NCBI GenBank assembly: GCA_947034895.1
Contig: OX344764.1
Coordinates: 62,725,348 to 62,789,347 of the forward strand
Origin: Rhytidiadelphus loreus
Lineage: Eukaryota > Streptophyta > Bryopsida > Hypnales > Hylocomiaceae
Direction of reading: 5' to 3'
Length of the DNA stretch: 64,000 bases
Both the position numbers and the translations under genes were made by a program. Of the stretch, positions 24,636 to 37,063 are shown piece by piece; positions within the stretch are counted from its first letter, which is position 1; each line of letters opens with the position of its first letter. The notes beneath the pieces were generated by a model. The model worked only from the letters and a program-made list of their open reading frames with translations, was not told the DNA's origin and did no database searches.

Positions 24636-25010
24636 TAAGAGACTACTTTGACAAGAAGGGAATCGTACTCCTTCAGTTTCAGGACTCATCAATAAAACTT
24701 TGTTTGCCGAAATGGGAAGATACATTCCTGGCTCTGCCACTTCGCCGGCACATGGAAGGCTGCCCTACCATGTCATAAAAGCAGTCACCTGTTCACAGAA
24801 ATAGCTGAAATGGATGCGGTCAGTATAGATATCTGGCTAGTCCGAACATGCCAAGAGATCGAGGGAGTTCTTAGCGGCTCTACATGCAACTGTAATTCGT
24901 GAAGAAGTCCTGTTTTGCAAAGCCATTCAAAATTGCATTGACAATCTTAAAAATATGCTAATCTTCTATATTAATAAAACATTAATAATTGAAGCCTTCC
25001 TGAATAACTC

Positions 25011-28000
25011 TCAAAGTTGCCATTGTGGAGCATTCAATAGTTTCGGTCTTCTGCTACGCTGTTGCTCTCGTCTGAGCTTTTGCGCCTGCTTCTGCTCTTT
25101 CTGCAAAGTATCCCGAATCACTTCAAGCAATCCTTCCATTCCTTCTCCTTCCCTGCATTTGTTTAACATAGCAGAAAACTGAGAGTGGTATCAAAGTGCA
25201 ACAATTGCTGATTTTGAAACTCTATAAATTCTTTTCTCTGCTTTTGTACAGAATCCAACATCTGTCTGATTGTGTATATTAAATTCTTAGGACCAGCAGC
25301 TGGATGACCATCTGTAAAAAAGTTAAATGCCAGGATTCATTAAACCATTTCAGATCATGAAGCCTAAGATAGAGAGAAGAGCACTAAAAGGAGATCACAC
25401 CTTGCACTAATGCCAACAACAGCAGCTGGGCGACGAAAGTCTTGAACTCTCCGTTCTTCTTCTTTCTTTATCATTTGCTTGCGTTGTTCTTGCTTTGATA
25501 CAGCTTGTGAGCTACTATCTCTTTCTGCACTGTCTAATCTGGGCAGACGAGAACTGTCTGCATCGGCACTGCTCATCCCATCGCCATCAACTTCAGGATC
25601 GACTCCCATATTTTGAATCGTCTCCCTCAGACTTTCGAATTTCTGCCTGGCCTGAATTCAAATTTATGATAATGCAAGTAAGCAAAGGCCTTCAGAAGTT
25701 AAAAGATGCAAACCCCCAAATCGTCCCAGTGTCCATATTTTGTGAATTCACAATTCTGCGAGGTACGAAAAGAAGGTAGAGAGAGGAAGACTAATCACCT
25801 CCGGAAGATCAAGCTTGTTGAGAACGACAATATGAGGTCGTCTGACATATTCTGGATTGTAAAGATGAAGCTCCTGCAACAGAATAAACATAAAACCACA
25901 AACTATGTCACATTGTGCATGTTCAAAGGACTATAGTGGTCTTGCTTAAGACGCAATAACATTGAATAAGGCCACTATCACGTGCAGGTTCGATGAAACT
26001 CAGTCAAAGCGCAATGGATTTCCAAGAAAATTCTTCAGACCCTATTTTCTTTGTAACTTGCAACATGTTGAAGGTAAATACAACGCATTTTGATGCAAAG
26101 AACGGAAGCTCACCTCACGCAAAATACTGTAGTCATCCACTGGATCTGGAGTTGACGCGTCTACAACATGTATAAGCACTCTGGTTCTTCTTAAATGACG
26201 TAGAAACATCCTTCCTAGTCCCTATGCCCAAAGATGACAATTAACTCAGTGTCGATATCTAAAATGATAGTGTTCTTAAAATCCACACAATTTAGAGGTG
26301 GCGGTTACTAACGAGCTCATCTTCATGTACTAAAAAGATAACTGGCATGTCTGACAAACACTACGTCGTTGACAATTCTTCCCACACTTTGTTCCCCTTT
26401 GTTTCTGGATGAAATTATATCCAAAGCAATGATATTACAAGATCAGATTAGATAATGACTGTGGCAAGCTCGTCCCAGTACTACCTTGATTAGGAGAACC
26501 AGATCAAGATGAAGAGAACATAAATCACCTTCCCAAGATGAGCATCCTTAATGAGCCCAGGAAGGTCTGCCATTGTTGCTCCACTTGAAAATCCCCCATC
26601 GTTCTTCAGGGGATCACCCTCCAAGCACCCCAAGTTAGGCATGAGGGTCGTGAAGGGATATGAAGCGATCTCAGGCTTTGCAACCGTCACAGCTGCCAAT
26701 AGAGATGATTTTCCTGCATTCGGTAATCCCTGTGGAGCACACCAATTGTAAGGCCTTCCCCGGAGATCCCCATAATAAATACAATCCGCACTGACTACGC
26801 CATTTGCTGGAGAACAACAAAGCATGGAGTAGAAGCCATACCACAAGTCCAACATCTGCCACAACCCGTAGAGTCAACTCAAGTGCAATCTCCTCACCAG
26901 TACCTCCAAGAGTCACAACCTTCGATAACAACCAATTGCAGCTGCATCAGACTTGAGGGAAGGTAGTAGAGAGCGTAATTATGCTCGAGTAGGAAAAAAA
27001 AGCATGATATGTATCCGTAAAGCGCTGTGCAACCTAGCCCCTGAGCTGCTGATAAATGCTACATTATAAAGAAGCAACAGAGTTCAAGAATGTCTAAACC
27101 ACAGAGGATGTTGAATTTCAAAACGCACCTTGTCATCAGGATCCTGTATAGTTGGTAGGCCGTTATCCCTGAGACGCTTGCTATCTTTAGCTTCCACAAC
27201 ACATATCTGCAACAATATTCATTCCAAAAGATTAAATTTTCAATTCAACGATCATCCTAGCCCGTAAATGATAAGAGTCTCAGCGACCCTAAACCTCTCA
27301 ATATCAACTTTGAGAATAGGTACTGAAAGCACGAATCTGTCCAACGTAGTCCATAACAGTCAAGTCTAGTCATAGATAGTATCATCAAAATTCGATATGG
27401 CGACACCGCTATTGAATCGCAACAGTAAATCTTTCAGCATTGAGCTCGGGCAGGGAAAAATATCTTACTCCTCCACGACCACCTCGAGCAACCATAATTT
27501 CATCCCCATGCTTTGCAAGATCAGCTAAAAATTTCCCTCCTCTCTTTCTTTTCACCACTGTACCTGCATTTGTCACAAGGCATATGTTTTGAGTATCTAG
27601 ACCACATCAAGGAATATTTTCTCAATTAGCAGAAACGTAAAAGGTTGCGCGGACAGCCATACACATCTGCCACAATTCCTTCAAAAGACTTTGTCTACAA
27701 TAGTTAATCCCTAAATGCCGTGCAAGACATGCATGTCCCATTCATCACATGCATTCATCCAATAGGAAGCATCTTCGAAGGCAAATTAGGTGTTGCTAGA
27801 CTTGAAATTGAGCTGGCTCTCTAATGGTACTATTCGCAAGCTTAAGGCTTTAAGTTCATCTGTATGGATAACTTATCATCATGCTTAACATCTTGATATC
27901 AAAAAGATTCAAAAAAATTGTAGAGATGATATACTATAGCACAACGAAGTTTTCTGCAAAACCTGGTAGGAATTTGGGAGTAAGCCAAACAGTCTACATT

Positions 28001-29235
28001 CACAAGAAATGAGAGAGAGGCGCCTAATAATTTCAACACTGTAACTATAGTTAACTACAACAAACAGATAGATCAAATGTGCCATTGAAAGTCCATCGCA
28101 TGCTGCAATGTGGAAAGCCTTACCCACAGGAACAGGGATCCGAAGAACGGGACCATCTAGTCCATCTCGAAGAGACGGAGAAAGCGTCCCCATAGAACTA
28201 ACATTTGCACCCCTTTTCGCATTGTGACGTCGTTTCCGGTGATACGGCAACAACGTGTCCGCACTTTCTTCTGCCACAAGGACTACATCCCCACCGTGGC
28301 CTCCCAGAGGCAAAATCAAGGCGCCATCGTTGCCTCGCTTGTAAGTTCCAGCAGGTTTCTTATCCTTCTTCTTGAATCTAATCTCACCGTCGTCTACTTT
28401 CGGTTTCGGCAGCTTCAGAACTGCCCCATTGCCTCCATCGCCCGAGCGCACGGTAATAACTACCTGGTCGAAATACTTGTGCGGTTCCGTGTCTAGGTTC
28501 TTCGGCCCTTCTAACGCATTAGGGTTTTCTTTTGTGAGCGCACAATTGATTCGACTACTGCGTGCTACGGAGAGCCTCTGGTCACCTATCCACAAGCATC
28601 ACAAGCACAATGCATATGACAAGTAGTCTTGTGGCAATTCATGAGAAAAAACAATCCTAACAGCAACCAATCCTAACAGCGACATTTCTTCCGATTCCAC
28701 CTCTTGACTGACAATGTGAAGGAATGGTCCAAAAAAATAGATTAGCGAGGCAAGAGAATGATAACGCAAATCGTTTCGTGTATTCATCCAATTCTCCAAT
28801 AAAATATACGGATTTTCAAATTTGATATATTGAGAACCTAATGTTGACAATACTGTCTTTTCATTTATCATTCATAAAACACAAAATGCTTCGGCGTCCA
28901 TTGCTCGCCTCAAAAAACGCTTCTACTTCAATTCCATTCAACTTCTATTGATTACTCTGGAATGCTTACAACAGTTTTGGAGGCTATATTCTTCTTTCAA
29001 TGATAAATCTAGGTGCCGCATTTCAGCCGGTGTCTCTTTGAGGTGTATTTACCTTATGGCATTCTAAAGAGCAGAAAGAAAGTGAAGCTACAGTACCTTG
29101 CCAGAGATTCTGTTGTGGACATAGATTGAAAGCGAGAGAATGAGCGCAGAGCTGAGTGTACGTAGGCAACTTGCTCCTGCCACCTCGCGCAGCTACAACT
29201 GTGCTCGCACACGACGTACTCGCCAAAGCTTGCAT
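25011..29235 (-). CDS. OBGC: Plastid Obg-type GTPase (ObgC/CPSAR1-like)
   Basis: Large-ribosomal-subunit assembly GTPase. Plant ObgC acts in chloroplasts on 50S biogenesis and membranes. Ten exons give 542 aa: 29097-29235, 28124-28585, 27469-27563, 27129-27206, 26842-26919, 26529-26729, 26114-26221, 25799-25873, 25401-25651 and 25011-25152. The N-terminal roughly 65 residues are Ser/Ala/Arg-rich, like a transit peptide. The Gly-rich Obg fold follows ([32 protein letters not shown]). The G domain shows GLPNAGKS (about 285-292), DLPG (about 339) and NKLD (about 406-409), with VVGISAR serving as G5. A charged region of about 60 residues lies between NKLD and G5, and the C-terminus is basic and Gln-rich. 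The start is the first ATG after upstream in-frame non-ATG codons. An alternative donor two bases later at exon 9 could read into a different short tail near 25.3 kb. The mitochondrial paralogue ObgM is a less likely alternative. Confidence 0.92.
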
Positions 29236-29471
29236 CCTGCCCTGAACAATTCCAAAAGCGCTAGCTCCCCGCCAATATTCCAACGCAATTTAAATTCTAA
29301 TTTACAACAAAATCTGTAGACCAGAAGCCAACCCTAAGTTTCCAACCCCTCCAAACGCCTCAACTCATGACAACTCCGAGCAACAATCGCTCAAAGACGC
29401 CGCAATAATCACTCAAAATTCAAAAACAGATTGCTCCTCTGTGATAATTGTGACTTAATCTGCACACAAAA
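29236..29471. promoter_or_regulatory. Short divergent promoter, Obg / 29.5-kb ORF
   Basis: 236 bp lie between the Obg start codon and the ATG of a + strand ORF. If the ORF is a gene, both promoters are compressed here. No TATA box was assigned. Confidence 0.35.
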
Positions 29472-29798
29472 ATGTTGGCTGTGTCTTCCCACTGGACTGC
29501 CCTGTTCTCCAAAGATAAACCTCCCCTAAACCTCAGCTCAACGAACAGACAGGTCCTCCCTTGCGCTTCGCAGCAGTGCTTTCGAAACCAATTTCTCTGG
29601 TGCGAAATCTCCAAATGTAACAATGAGAAATCTAACGACGAGACACGATTGAGGAATGTCGTAAGAATGGGACGCCTTGCAAATCCGGAGAGACGAGCTC
29701 CACTGCGAAGGGAACAACCTCACGGTGCCGCAATTAGTGTATCCAATATCCTGAAGATATTGCTCTGGGTGTTTGGATTTACTGTGGTGAGAAAATAG
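29472..29798 (+). CDS. Hypothetical protein or first exon, possible plastid single-TM protein
   Basis: The ORF has a true ATG and 108 codons. Family not recognised. The first roughly 50 residues are Ser/Asn/Gln-rich with few acids, compatible with an organellar transit peptide. A basic stretch (about residues 65-85, rich in Arg) follows. One hydrophobic segment (VSNILKILLWVFGFTVV) near the C-terminus is followed by Arg-Lys. A GTGAGA donor-like site after the hydrophobic segment means this may be exon 1 of a longer gene whose remainder was displaced or lost in the transposon-rich DNA downstream. It may also be a chance ORF in the Obg promoter region. Confidence 0.3.
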   Translation: MLAVSSHWTALFSKDKPPLNLSSTNRQVLPCASQQCFRNQFLWCEISKCNNEKSNDETRLRNVVRMGRLANPERRAPLRREQPHGAAISVSNILKILLWVFGFTVVRK

Positions 29799-31829
29799 AG
29801 TGGATAACGACGCAGAACTCCTGATCCGCAACCTTCATTGATAAAATTACGGTAAAAGCGACCCTTTAAGAGCTGATTTGCATTTTGGGGGAAGCTAAAC
29901 TGCTTAAAATAATTTTCAGTAAATTTTAGTGGTAAGAAAAATGGAATTGGCATCTAACCCAAGTCGTTTCATATTTTTTGGACCTGCATGGAATTAGTTA
30001 TGAATTTTTGAAGTTGAAAACACAGTGGTTTCTAAAAGCGACCCCTCCTGAAATGTACACTTTTGGTACATGTTAGAGGCAAAATGTACCAGATTGCTAT
30101 TAGAGACAGGTCACTTTTACAGCCCCCTACCTTAGCAAGCAACATTGTTACGGACACACATGCCTTGAACTCCAACAATTGTACAAAATTGAAATTAATC
30201 TCAAACGTCTAGAATTTCATGAAATTTTGAACTATAAAGTGTATTGGAAAATTTTGAGAGTCAAGTTTCAAGTTATGTAAATTTGGACATTGAAAAAAAT
30301 AAAATGTGTAACAATTTTGACTTTTTTAACCCCTTGAGGATTAAAAAGGACATTTTGACTAAAATGGTAAATTCTTGGTAGGATGAAACAAATCTCAATA
30401 TTTTGCAAAGTAGGATCTTGTAGAGTAACAAGTTGATATGCTTATTGCATTTTTTTATTTTCAAAATTTCAATGTAAGAAGTATTTAAAATTTTGTTTTT
30501 GAAATATAGTCTTGTACTCTTGTAGAAAAAGGGAACAAGCATAATTTTCTTACAATGAAAGAAATAGTTGGGATGGAAAAAACATTTCCTTGGAAATTTC
30601 TAGTCTTTGGTTTGAGCAAACAAATTGCGTCCAGGGAAAAAGAATTCTAATTTGTATTTTTAGCAATTTTAAAAATACAAAGTTCAATCTAGTGTGATTA
30701 AGAACAAAAAATAATCAAAATGATTCCAAATTTCTTTTAAGATTCTCCAAAAAATATGCTAATAATATCAATCTTTAAATTTCAAAAATTAATGCATATA
30801 TAATTTTTTTTTAATTTTGTAGGATCCAATTTAGTCAATTTGCCTCTCTACTCCTTTCATTTGAAAATGTATACGAATTTTAGAGAGTTTTTTATTTCTC
30901 AATTTTTAAAATTAAAAAAAATTGCATTTGCCTTAAATTTCAATATCATTTTTTGGGGGGGTAAAAAAGAATTATTCATCTTCTTATCATTTTTCTTCCC
31001 CGAAAGGTTACTTTTTTTCCTATATGTTGATCATCCAAAAATTGTTATAATCTAAGAATAGAAATGGTTAATATTTTCCACAATTAATTCCATGCATACT
31101 AGACAAAGTAGTCTTTACTTTTGTATGGTTAAAATTAAAAAATTCTAACACATCCATGCACAAAAGAAATATCAAATGTGGGATGACTCATTGAAAACCT
31201 CCATTGTCAAGAATTTGTTAGATCTTTGAGGGATTAAAAGCCAAATGTCTACCACTTAGTACTACCACCTTGGATATCAATATCAACTCCATTCTTTAAA
31301 GCATTGTAGAAATGAAAACACCTTCCCATGCACATTTGGAATTACAACAACCATGTATCCATATTCTATGGCTAATATTGATTTTGAACTAGGTTTTTTT
31401 ATAAATTCTTCCTACATTCTCTAAAGGATTCAAATCTAGGGATTTTGATGGTCAATTTTTTGTAAATTCAAATGCAATGAGCCAATGAAATGGTTGCAAC
31501 TTAGCAACAACACATATTTCTAACCACTTAAGCAACTACTCCTTAGAGAGCTCGTAAAAATTGGTAATGGTGTATTCACTAGAAGTTGACCAAAAAAACA
31601 TTGACTAAAATAGGCCAAGGTGTTCAATTATAAATGCATGTAACATTATGGCCTAGTAGTATACAAAAAGGTACATTAATATGTCATAGTGGTGCATGTG
31701 ACACTAATGTATCAAAGTCCCACTATTTTGAATTAGTGTAGGTTGAAATATTATTGTATTATACCAATTAAGTGGAAATTGTCTAATAGTAAGATTGAAA
31801 ATACTTTCTATTTTTCATATTTCACTTCT
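29799..31829. other. AT-rich transposon desert
   Basis: No gene seen. At 29850-30125 a segment begins GGTAAAAGCGACCCT and ends GTCACTTTTACAGCC, inverted ends typical of a small MITE, with an internal TAAAAGCGACCCC copy at about 30035. At 30329 a TTAACCCCTTGAGG block resembles the ends of the TTAA-bounded elements, but no partner end was found. The remainder is low-complexity AT DNA. Confidence 0.45.
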
Positions 31830-32587
31830 CAAACCTTACAAGGCTTTAGACAATGAACAACCATTGCCACCACCAATCCTTAAAGAAGATGACAAACTAT
31901 CATTTGAACTTAAATGAGTGCAAGCACATGAGATAAGAGGAAGTTGTACAAACCTCAAAAATATTACCTTAGAAAGTGGTTTCATTATGGACTTAAACAT
32001 AATTTATAGGAGCTAAAAAATAATTTGGTTTTGAGGGTGCTCAAAGAATATTAGAACGGCATGGCTTGTTTACAAAAACAATTAATATAAAAGAAAGGTG
32101 TCAAGAGTGTTATTTAGTATTCCAAAGAAGAAAAATATTGAGAACTTTAATAGGCTAAGGAAGAGCCGTAAAGATTATGAATTTATACCATTTGAGTAGA
32201 GATGCTCAAGATTGAATGGAGAGGAGTGTAACATGGGTCATATTGGTACATGTTCAAGATAAGATAAGATAACAATTGCTAAGTAACTTAAGAAGTTTCT
32301 ACAAATATAATGAAAGATAAATGTTTATGTACTTTGACATTCATGTAAAAATAGAAGGCAACTACGCATAGTGGAGAGGCATATATATATAAAAGGAACC
32401 AAGGCTAGAAAAATAAAAATGATATTTATGATTGTTATTCACAATATATATTTGTGAATAGAGAGAGCTTTAGAGTTTCCACCCCATAGTTCAATGGTTC
32501 ATACTAGAATAGATTTGATATTTATTTATCTTTGTTGTAATTCAGTGGAAAATCTATTAGAATAATATTAGGATAAAGATTGTTACA
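31830..32587 (+). mobile_element. Ty3/gypsy retrotransposon 3' end with LTR, decayed
   Basis: About 31855-31990 translates in broken frames to NEQPLPPPILKEDDKLSFEL and VQAHEIRG, reminiscent of the integrase-to-chromodomain linker of plant Ty3/gypsy polyproteins. A purine-rich tract (GGAGAGGAG) directly precedes TGTAAC at 32227, and GTTACA ends at 32587. These are the short inverted ends of a 361-bp LTR. A TATATATAAAAGG promoter-like box lies at about 32381 inside it. The 5' part of the element was not found. The coding remnant has stop codons and is dead. Confidence 0.5.
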
Positions 32588-33170
32588 ATAATCATTGACC
32601 ACTACTTCAATTCATTATTTGCAACTAAAGCTACACAAACTTTTTTATCTCTAAAGATAAGAAGAAATTAATAAATGGCATGCAAGGATTGAAAGTTCAA
32701 AAGTTATAATGGAAGATGAAATGAAATGTATGTTAAAAAGCACTAGGAGTATGTTGGAGTCCATTATTCAAAAGACAATACTCCATATATATTAAATGAT
32801 TGCCTAATTTATAGAAATTCAACTTCCCACACACAATCCTGCATCTTTTTTTTGGTCAATAACTATAAACATACATTGCAAAGTTTTTGGCCTTGCCATT
32901 TGACCATTCTAAAGCATAATCTCTCACAAACAAAACATATCTTTTACATGCAACAAACCCCAACACTTAACAAAACTTTAACACAAAAGGTAGAGAATAT
33001 AGGGTTTGGAGGTTAAGACGAAGATTTAGGTAAAAGCAAACACCTTAGATAAAAGCGGCAATGAGAATTCAAAAATTGTAAGAACAACTTGGATGAATGC
33101 CTAACTTATTTTAATTATATATTATAATTGAGAAATTTTAATATATTATTTTTTACACTTTAATTAATTA

Positions 33171-33741
33171 CTCCCTCCGTTCCAAAATGATCTACATGTT
33201 GAACAAAATCTTCGAGATTAAAGCTAAAAATAACATTTCTAAAAAATATTTTGTATTGTGAATCGAGTTTGGTGCACTCCTAGCATTCTCAAAACTTTGA
33301 ATTTTTTAGCCTTTTTTAAAGTGTAGTTTGGGGATATTGAAAAGTAGAATTTTAGGGGCATTTTCAAAGAGCACCGGTGGACACTTTAATTTTGCCTATG
33401 AGGTAGTCATTTTGTGGGATGTTAATATGGGCCTAAGATCATACATAGACTTGTGTTCCGCCTCCCAAAGCTTCATCTCCTTCAATTGGGCAATACTCAA
33501 AGAGATGCAAAAAATAAGAACAAATAGTGTTGATTGACCCCTTCAATCTTTTATTTGTCTTTTGATTGATGATTGCATGGATGAAGGAGCACTATTGTTT
33601 AGAGTTGTTTTGCTAGTCAAAAATAACAATCAAATCCAAATTTGACCAATAACAATCAATGTCACAAAGTGCAATAGGAAGATCATTTTGGAATTGAAAT
33701 TAAGGCAAACAAGAAGGTCATTTTAGGACTGAAGGGTATTA
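33171..33741. mobile_element. Stowaway/mariner-like MITE
   Basis: The left end reads TA-CTCCCTCCGTTCCAAAATG, the well-known Stowaway consensus terminus, after a TTAATTAATTA run. The right end (33715-33741) is an imperfect reverse complement (GGTCATTTTAGGACTGAAGGGTATTA). A second subterminal copy (AGATCATTTTGGAATTG) lies at about 33680. The interior has no transposase. TA flanks fit Tc1/mariner insertion. Confidence 0.6.
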
Positions 33742-34637
33742 GGCAAAAAAACTACCCAAGTTACTAGGAAGCTACTATGTCATGACATGAAAAATTAGCA
33801 ATCCACTTAGCAATCCTTTTTCACACTACCATAAAGAAAGCAATGGATTTTCTTCATCTTTTGCTATTCCACTTTGTGTGGTTTACATTAGGCTAAAGTT
33901 CCACATTATTTCTTTTTGTCCTTTGAAATGATGTCATAGTCATTATCTCCAATTTGCCATTCTTTAATGAGCCTTGAGACTCACTAAAATATTATGGTAC
34001 CAAAAAGAGAATCTATATTAATAATTTTCATGATGGCATCTATTTCTACTAGATTTTTCTTCTTTACATGACCAACTTAGAACATCATATTTAGGTGTAC
34101 AAAACAACAATGCTAGTGTGTTAACATCTCAACATGTGAACATGTGAGCCTTGAGCATATGTGTAAATTGATATCCTACAACCCTTGAAGGTACTTATAA
34201 CATAAACACCTATAACATAGATACCCTATAATCATAGAAAGTTTCTATAATATAGACACCTATAACATAAGTGTAAAATCTTCTAGGCTCACATGATGCA
34301 ACCCTAGTTACTCTAGCCCAAACAAGGGCCAGAGTCACATCTCTCTTTCAAACAAGTTATTTTCATTCATACAAATGAAAGGACAAAATAAAATAAAATA
34401 AACAAACAACGAAAATCTGATCTCTGCATGGAGAATAACGATAACAAATTAGTTTTCAGAAGGAAATAAGAGTATACAAAACTTCGAGAGTGTTATTGTG
34501 ATGAAGTTCACGTCATCCATTATGGTGCTTCAGTTACACTTTCCTACAGGTCTTCTCATACCGGATAGCTAGTCACCATCTCCAAATGTTTCAATTGCAG
34601 TTTCATATCGGAACTCAGTACAGGCAAGCTTCCCATG
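33742..34637. other. AT-rich spacer downstream of transporter gene
   Basis: No ORF of interest. A locally repetitive patch of CCTATAACATA/TCTATAATATAGACAC-like units lies at about 34190-34275. The last 150 bp probably hold the transporter 3' UTR. Confidence 0.4.
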
Positions 34638-37063
34638 TCATGTTCTAGCATTGGGAGGATTGAAACCAAGATATACCGCAATAAGAAGCAGCACCATCAA
34701 TAAGATTCTTCCGCCAGGTAGAAGCTCAGGATGGCGTTCTTGATCGGATCGAGGTTGCTGGTACCGGTACACCCAAGCCATGATCGGGGGCAGCACACCA
34801 AACAGAAAGCAATTTGCATAGACACCAGCAAAATCAAGTGCTGAGGCGAACACAGTTGGAGATGTCATGGCCACAGCTACTGGAGGAGCCATTGCCAGCA
34901 ATAGAGCTGTCATTTTCCTCGAGTGGCTCAGTTCCTCTGTAACTAAAACGCTCTCTTCTGCATGTGGGTGGATACCAAACAAGCTTACAGTATCGATCAA
35001 CTGCTTTGGAAAGCTCAAGGCATACCCGATGAGTGTTGTACCTAAAGCAGCAAATGCAAAAGCTTGAACCACAGGAGCTGCTGTACTACTCAAGGAAAGG
35101 AGGAGTTTGATGGGGTCAAATGAAGCCACAGCAGATTCTGCCCGAGACTGTGCTAGGCCTACGATGACGGCATTCCAAGCTAAAACCATCAACAAAGGAA
35201 CAGCTCCCCCACACAGTATAGCTTTGCGAGCTTCCTGTGGTCTTCCTCCCACCACTTGGCACACCACAGGCGTGATCACATGGAACCCCAAGGTGAGAAC
35301 AATTACTGGAATTGCAGGAGACAATGCAGTGAAGGACCAAGTGCTCGAGCCTATGGATCCGAGCCAAAAATCTCTTCCCACGGAAACACCGATGCCGACC
35401 AGACCTGTGATTGATGCAATCATAAGACCGCACAGAGCTCGATTCAGGATATCCACAGCTTGAAAGGAGGTAAATGCCAACATGAAGGCAACTACCCCTG
35501 GGCTCAGTATGCAAACCAAAGCCGGATGTAAAGGTAACCAATGTGCCAAAATCGAATGAAGCCCTGCCACACAGGCCACCAGCAGAGCGTAATTGAGGAA
35601 AGCGTAAACAAGAGCAACAACACGCCCTGCAGAGTGCCCAAGAGTGCGCACTGCCAAGCCAGTGAAGCTCACTTCCGCCACTCCCTGCTCTGCCATCACT
35701 GTCAAACGTGGCACAAGTAAAGGAAGGCGAGTAAGTAGTTGGAGAATCTCTACACGCTGTAAGAGGTTGTGGAGATAGGCATCAATCTAGTTCGACCATT
35801 CCTTTTATATTATCCCAGCAATTGGGATCTAATAGGGACGCTTCCAGGAAATAACCTTAAGAGCACAATAAGACACATCAATTCACACACTACATACAGT
35901 GGGGTTCACAATTGAGAGACTAGATGCTGCCTCGCTGCACATCTGCTTAACAACTCTCAACGAAGACGAGACTTACCGGCATAACTCAGCTCTGCTACTA
36001 ACAATATAGAAGCCATGACATACGCCCACACAAAAACGATCGTTACAGTTGATGGGATTAGACCAGCGTGCAAAGTGGCAGCAGGAAGTCCAAGTATGCC
36101 AGGTCCAACAGCAGTGCCTACAATGATTGACAGCAATGGTGGTCGTAACACAACGTCAGACCCAAATCACACTCTCACCACTTTAGGGCCAATTTAAATC
36201 ACCCAAATATTACTGATGTAAAACACGAAAGATGTCCCTCCATAATTCTACACGTCACAAGCGCAAGTATCGTCACCATAACCAAGATTCACTGTCAACA
36301 ACGTAGTGTGCCAGATATAATTGTAGTAGAGTAGGGTGTGCGCGATTCAACTGCCGAGCATACATGAAGAGAAAACTCAAAAGATGAAACGCAGGGACTG
36401 GGAAGAAAAACTAAATACCCATGATAAGTCCAACCACAGAAGCCAAACTCCCGCTCTTTTCGGTATCTGATGAGCATTCAGAGCTGAAAATGTCAATTCG
36501 TAAAAAACATAAACAATTAACACGACGAATGTCACACTGGTAATGACACACTTGCAAATCTGCTAAACTGACAAACTGTAGATTGCATATCTCTCCATAT
36601 ATGAAATTGGAATGCATATCGACATGCAGAACACTTGCCTTGTACCAATGTTGTGAAAGCAATTCAGAAATTGAAAAAATAAAAATAGAACAAAAGACAT
36701 AGGTTTTATATCACTGCCAGTATGTTTGTTACCTGTCTGTGACAAGTACGGCAACTCAACGAAAGAAGCCTCATCGTTCCAGGGCTCAGAATGAATTTGT
36801 GCATAACATGTCATTCCAGTGTTCACGTTCTCCTTGTGTAGAAAAGTTCCATCAATGTAACCATGCGACAATAATCGAGAATTGTCTGTGACAACTGAAC
36901 TTTGACAACGATTTCGCAGGACCATTGGCACTACACCACATCCAACACTCTGCGCACAATACACTCTGCTCTGAGAGTCTTCAACGGTCTTGGCAATGTC
37001 ATACCTCCTTTGACTTCGTTTTGGTGATGTAAACGATGACTGTAGCCCAGGGCTCAGCGCCAT
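34638..37063 (-). CDS. Tyrosine/tryptophan permease-like transporter
   Basis: Multi-pass membrane protein of the aromatic amino-acid permease (Trp_Tyr_perm) family, close to the plant tyrosine-transporter-like proteins. The substrate in plants is not established from sequence. Four exons give 526 aa: 36733-37063, 36419-36466, 35977-36117 and 34638-35698. A hydrophilic N-terminus of about 110 residues, with Arg/Ser-rich content, could be an organellar targeting region. The conserved GTAVGPGILGLPAAT opens the first membrane segment, and roughly ten more hydrophobic segments follow, including LTLGFHVITPVVCQVVGG, LIGYALSFPKQLIDT and ALDFAGVYANCFLFGVLPP. The exon 2 acceptor was chosen by phase (ATCAG before 36466); a nearer TTTTCAG is out of phase with exon 1. 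The start is the first ATG (37063), because the codon upstream is GTG. Confidence 0.9.

Noticed and set aside
25200..25330. Alternative Obg last exon reading [20 protein letters not shown]
   Set aside because: It needs a shifted exon 9 donor and shows no Obg similarity, whereas the 25011-25152 exon closes the phase and continues the expected C-terminus. Kept only as a possible splice variant.
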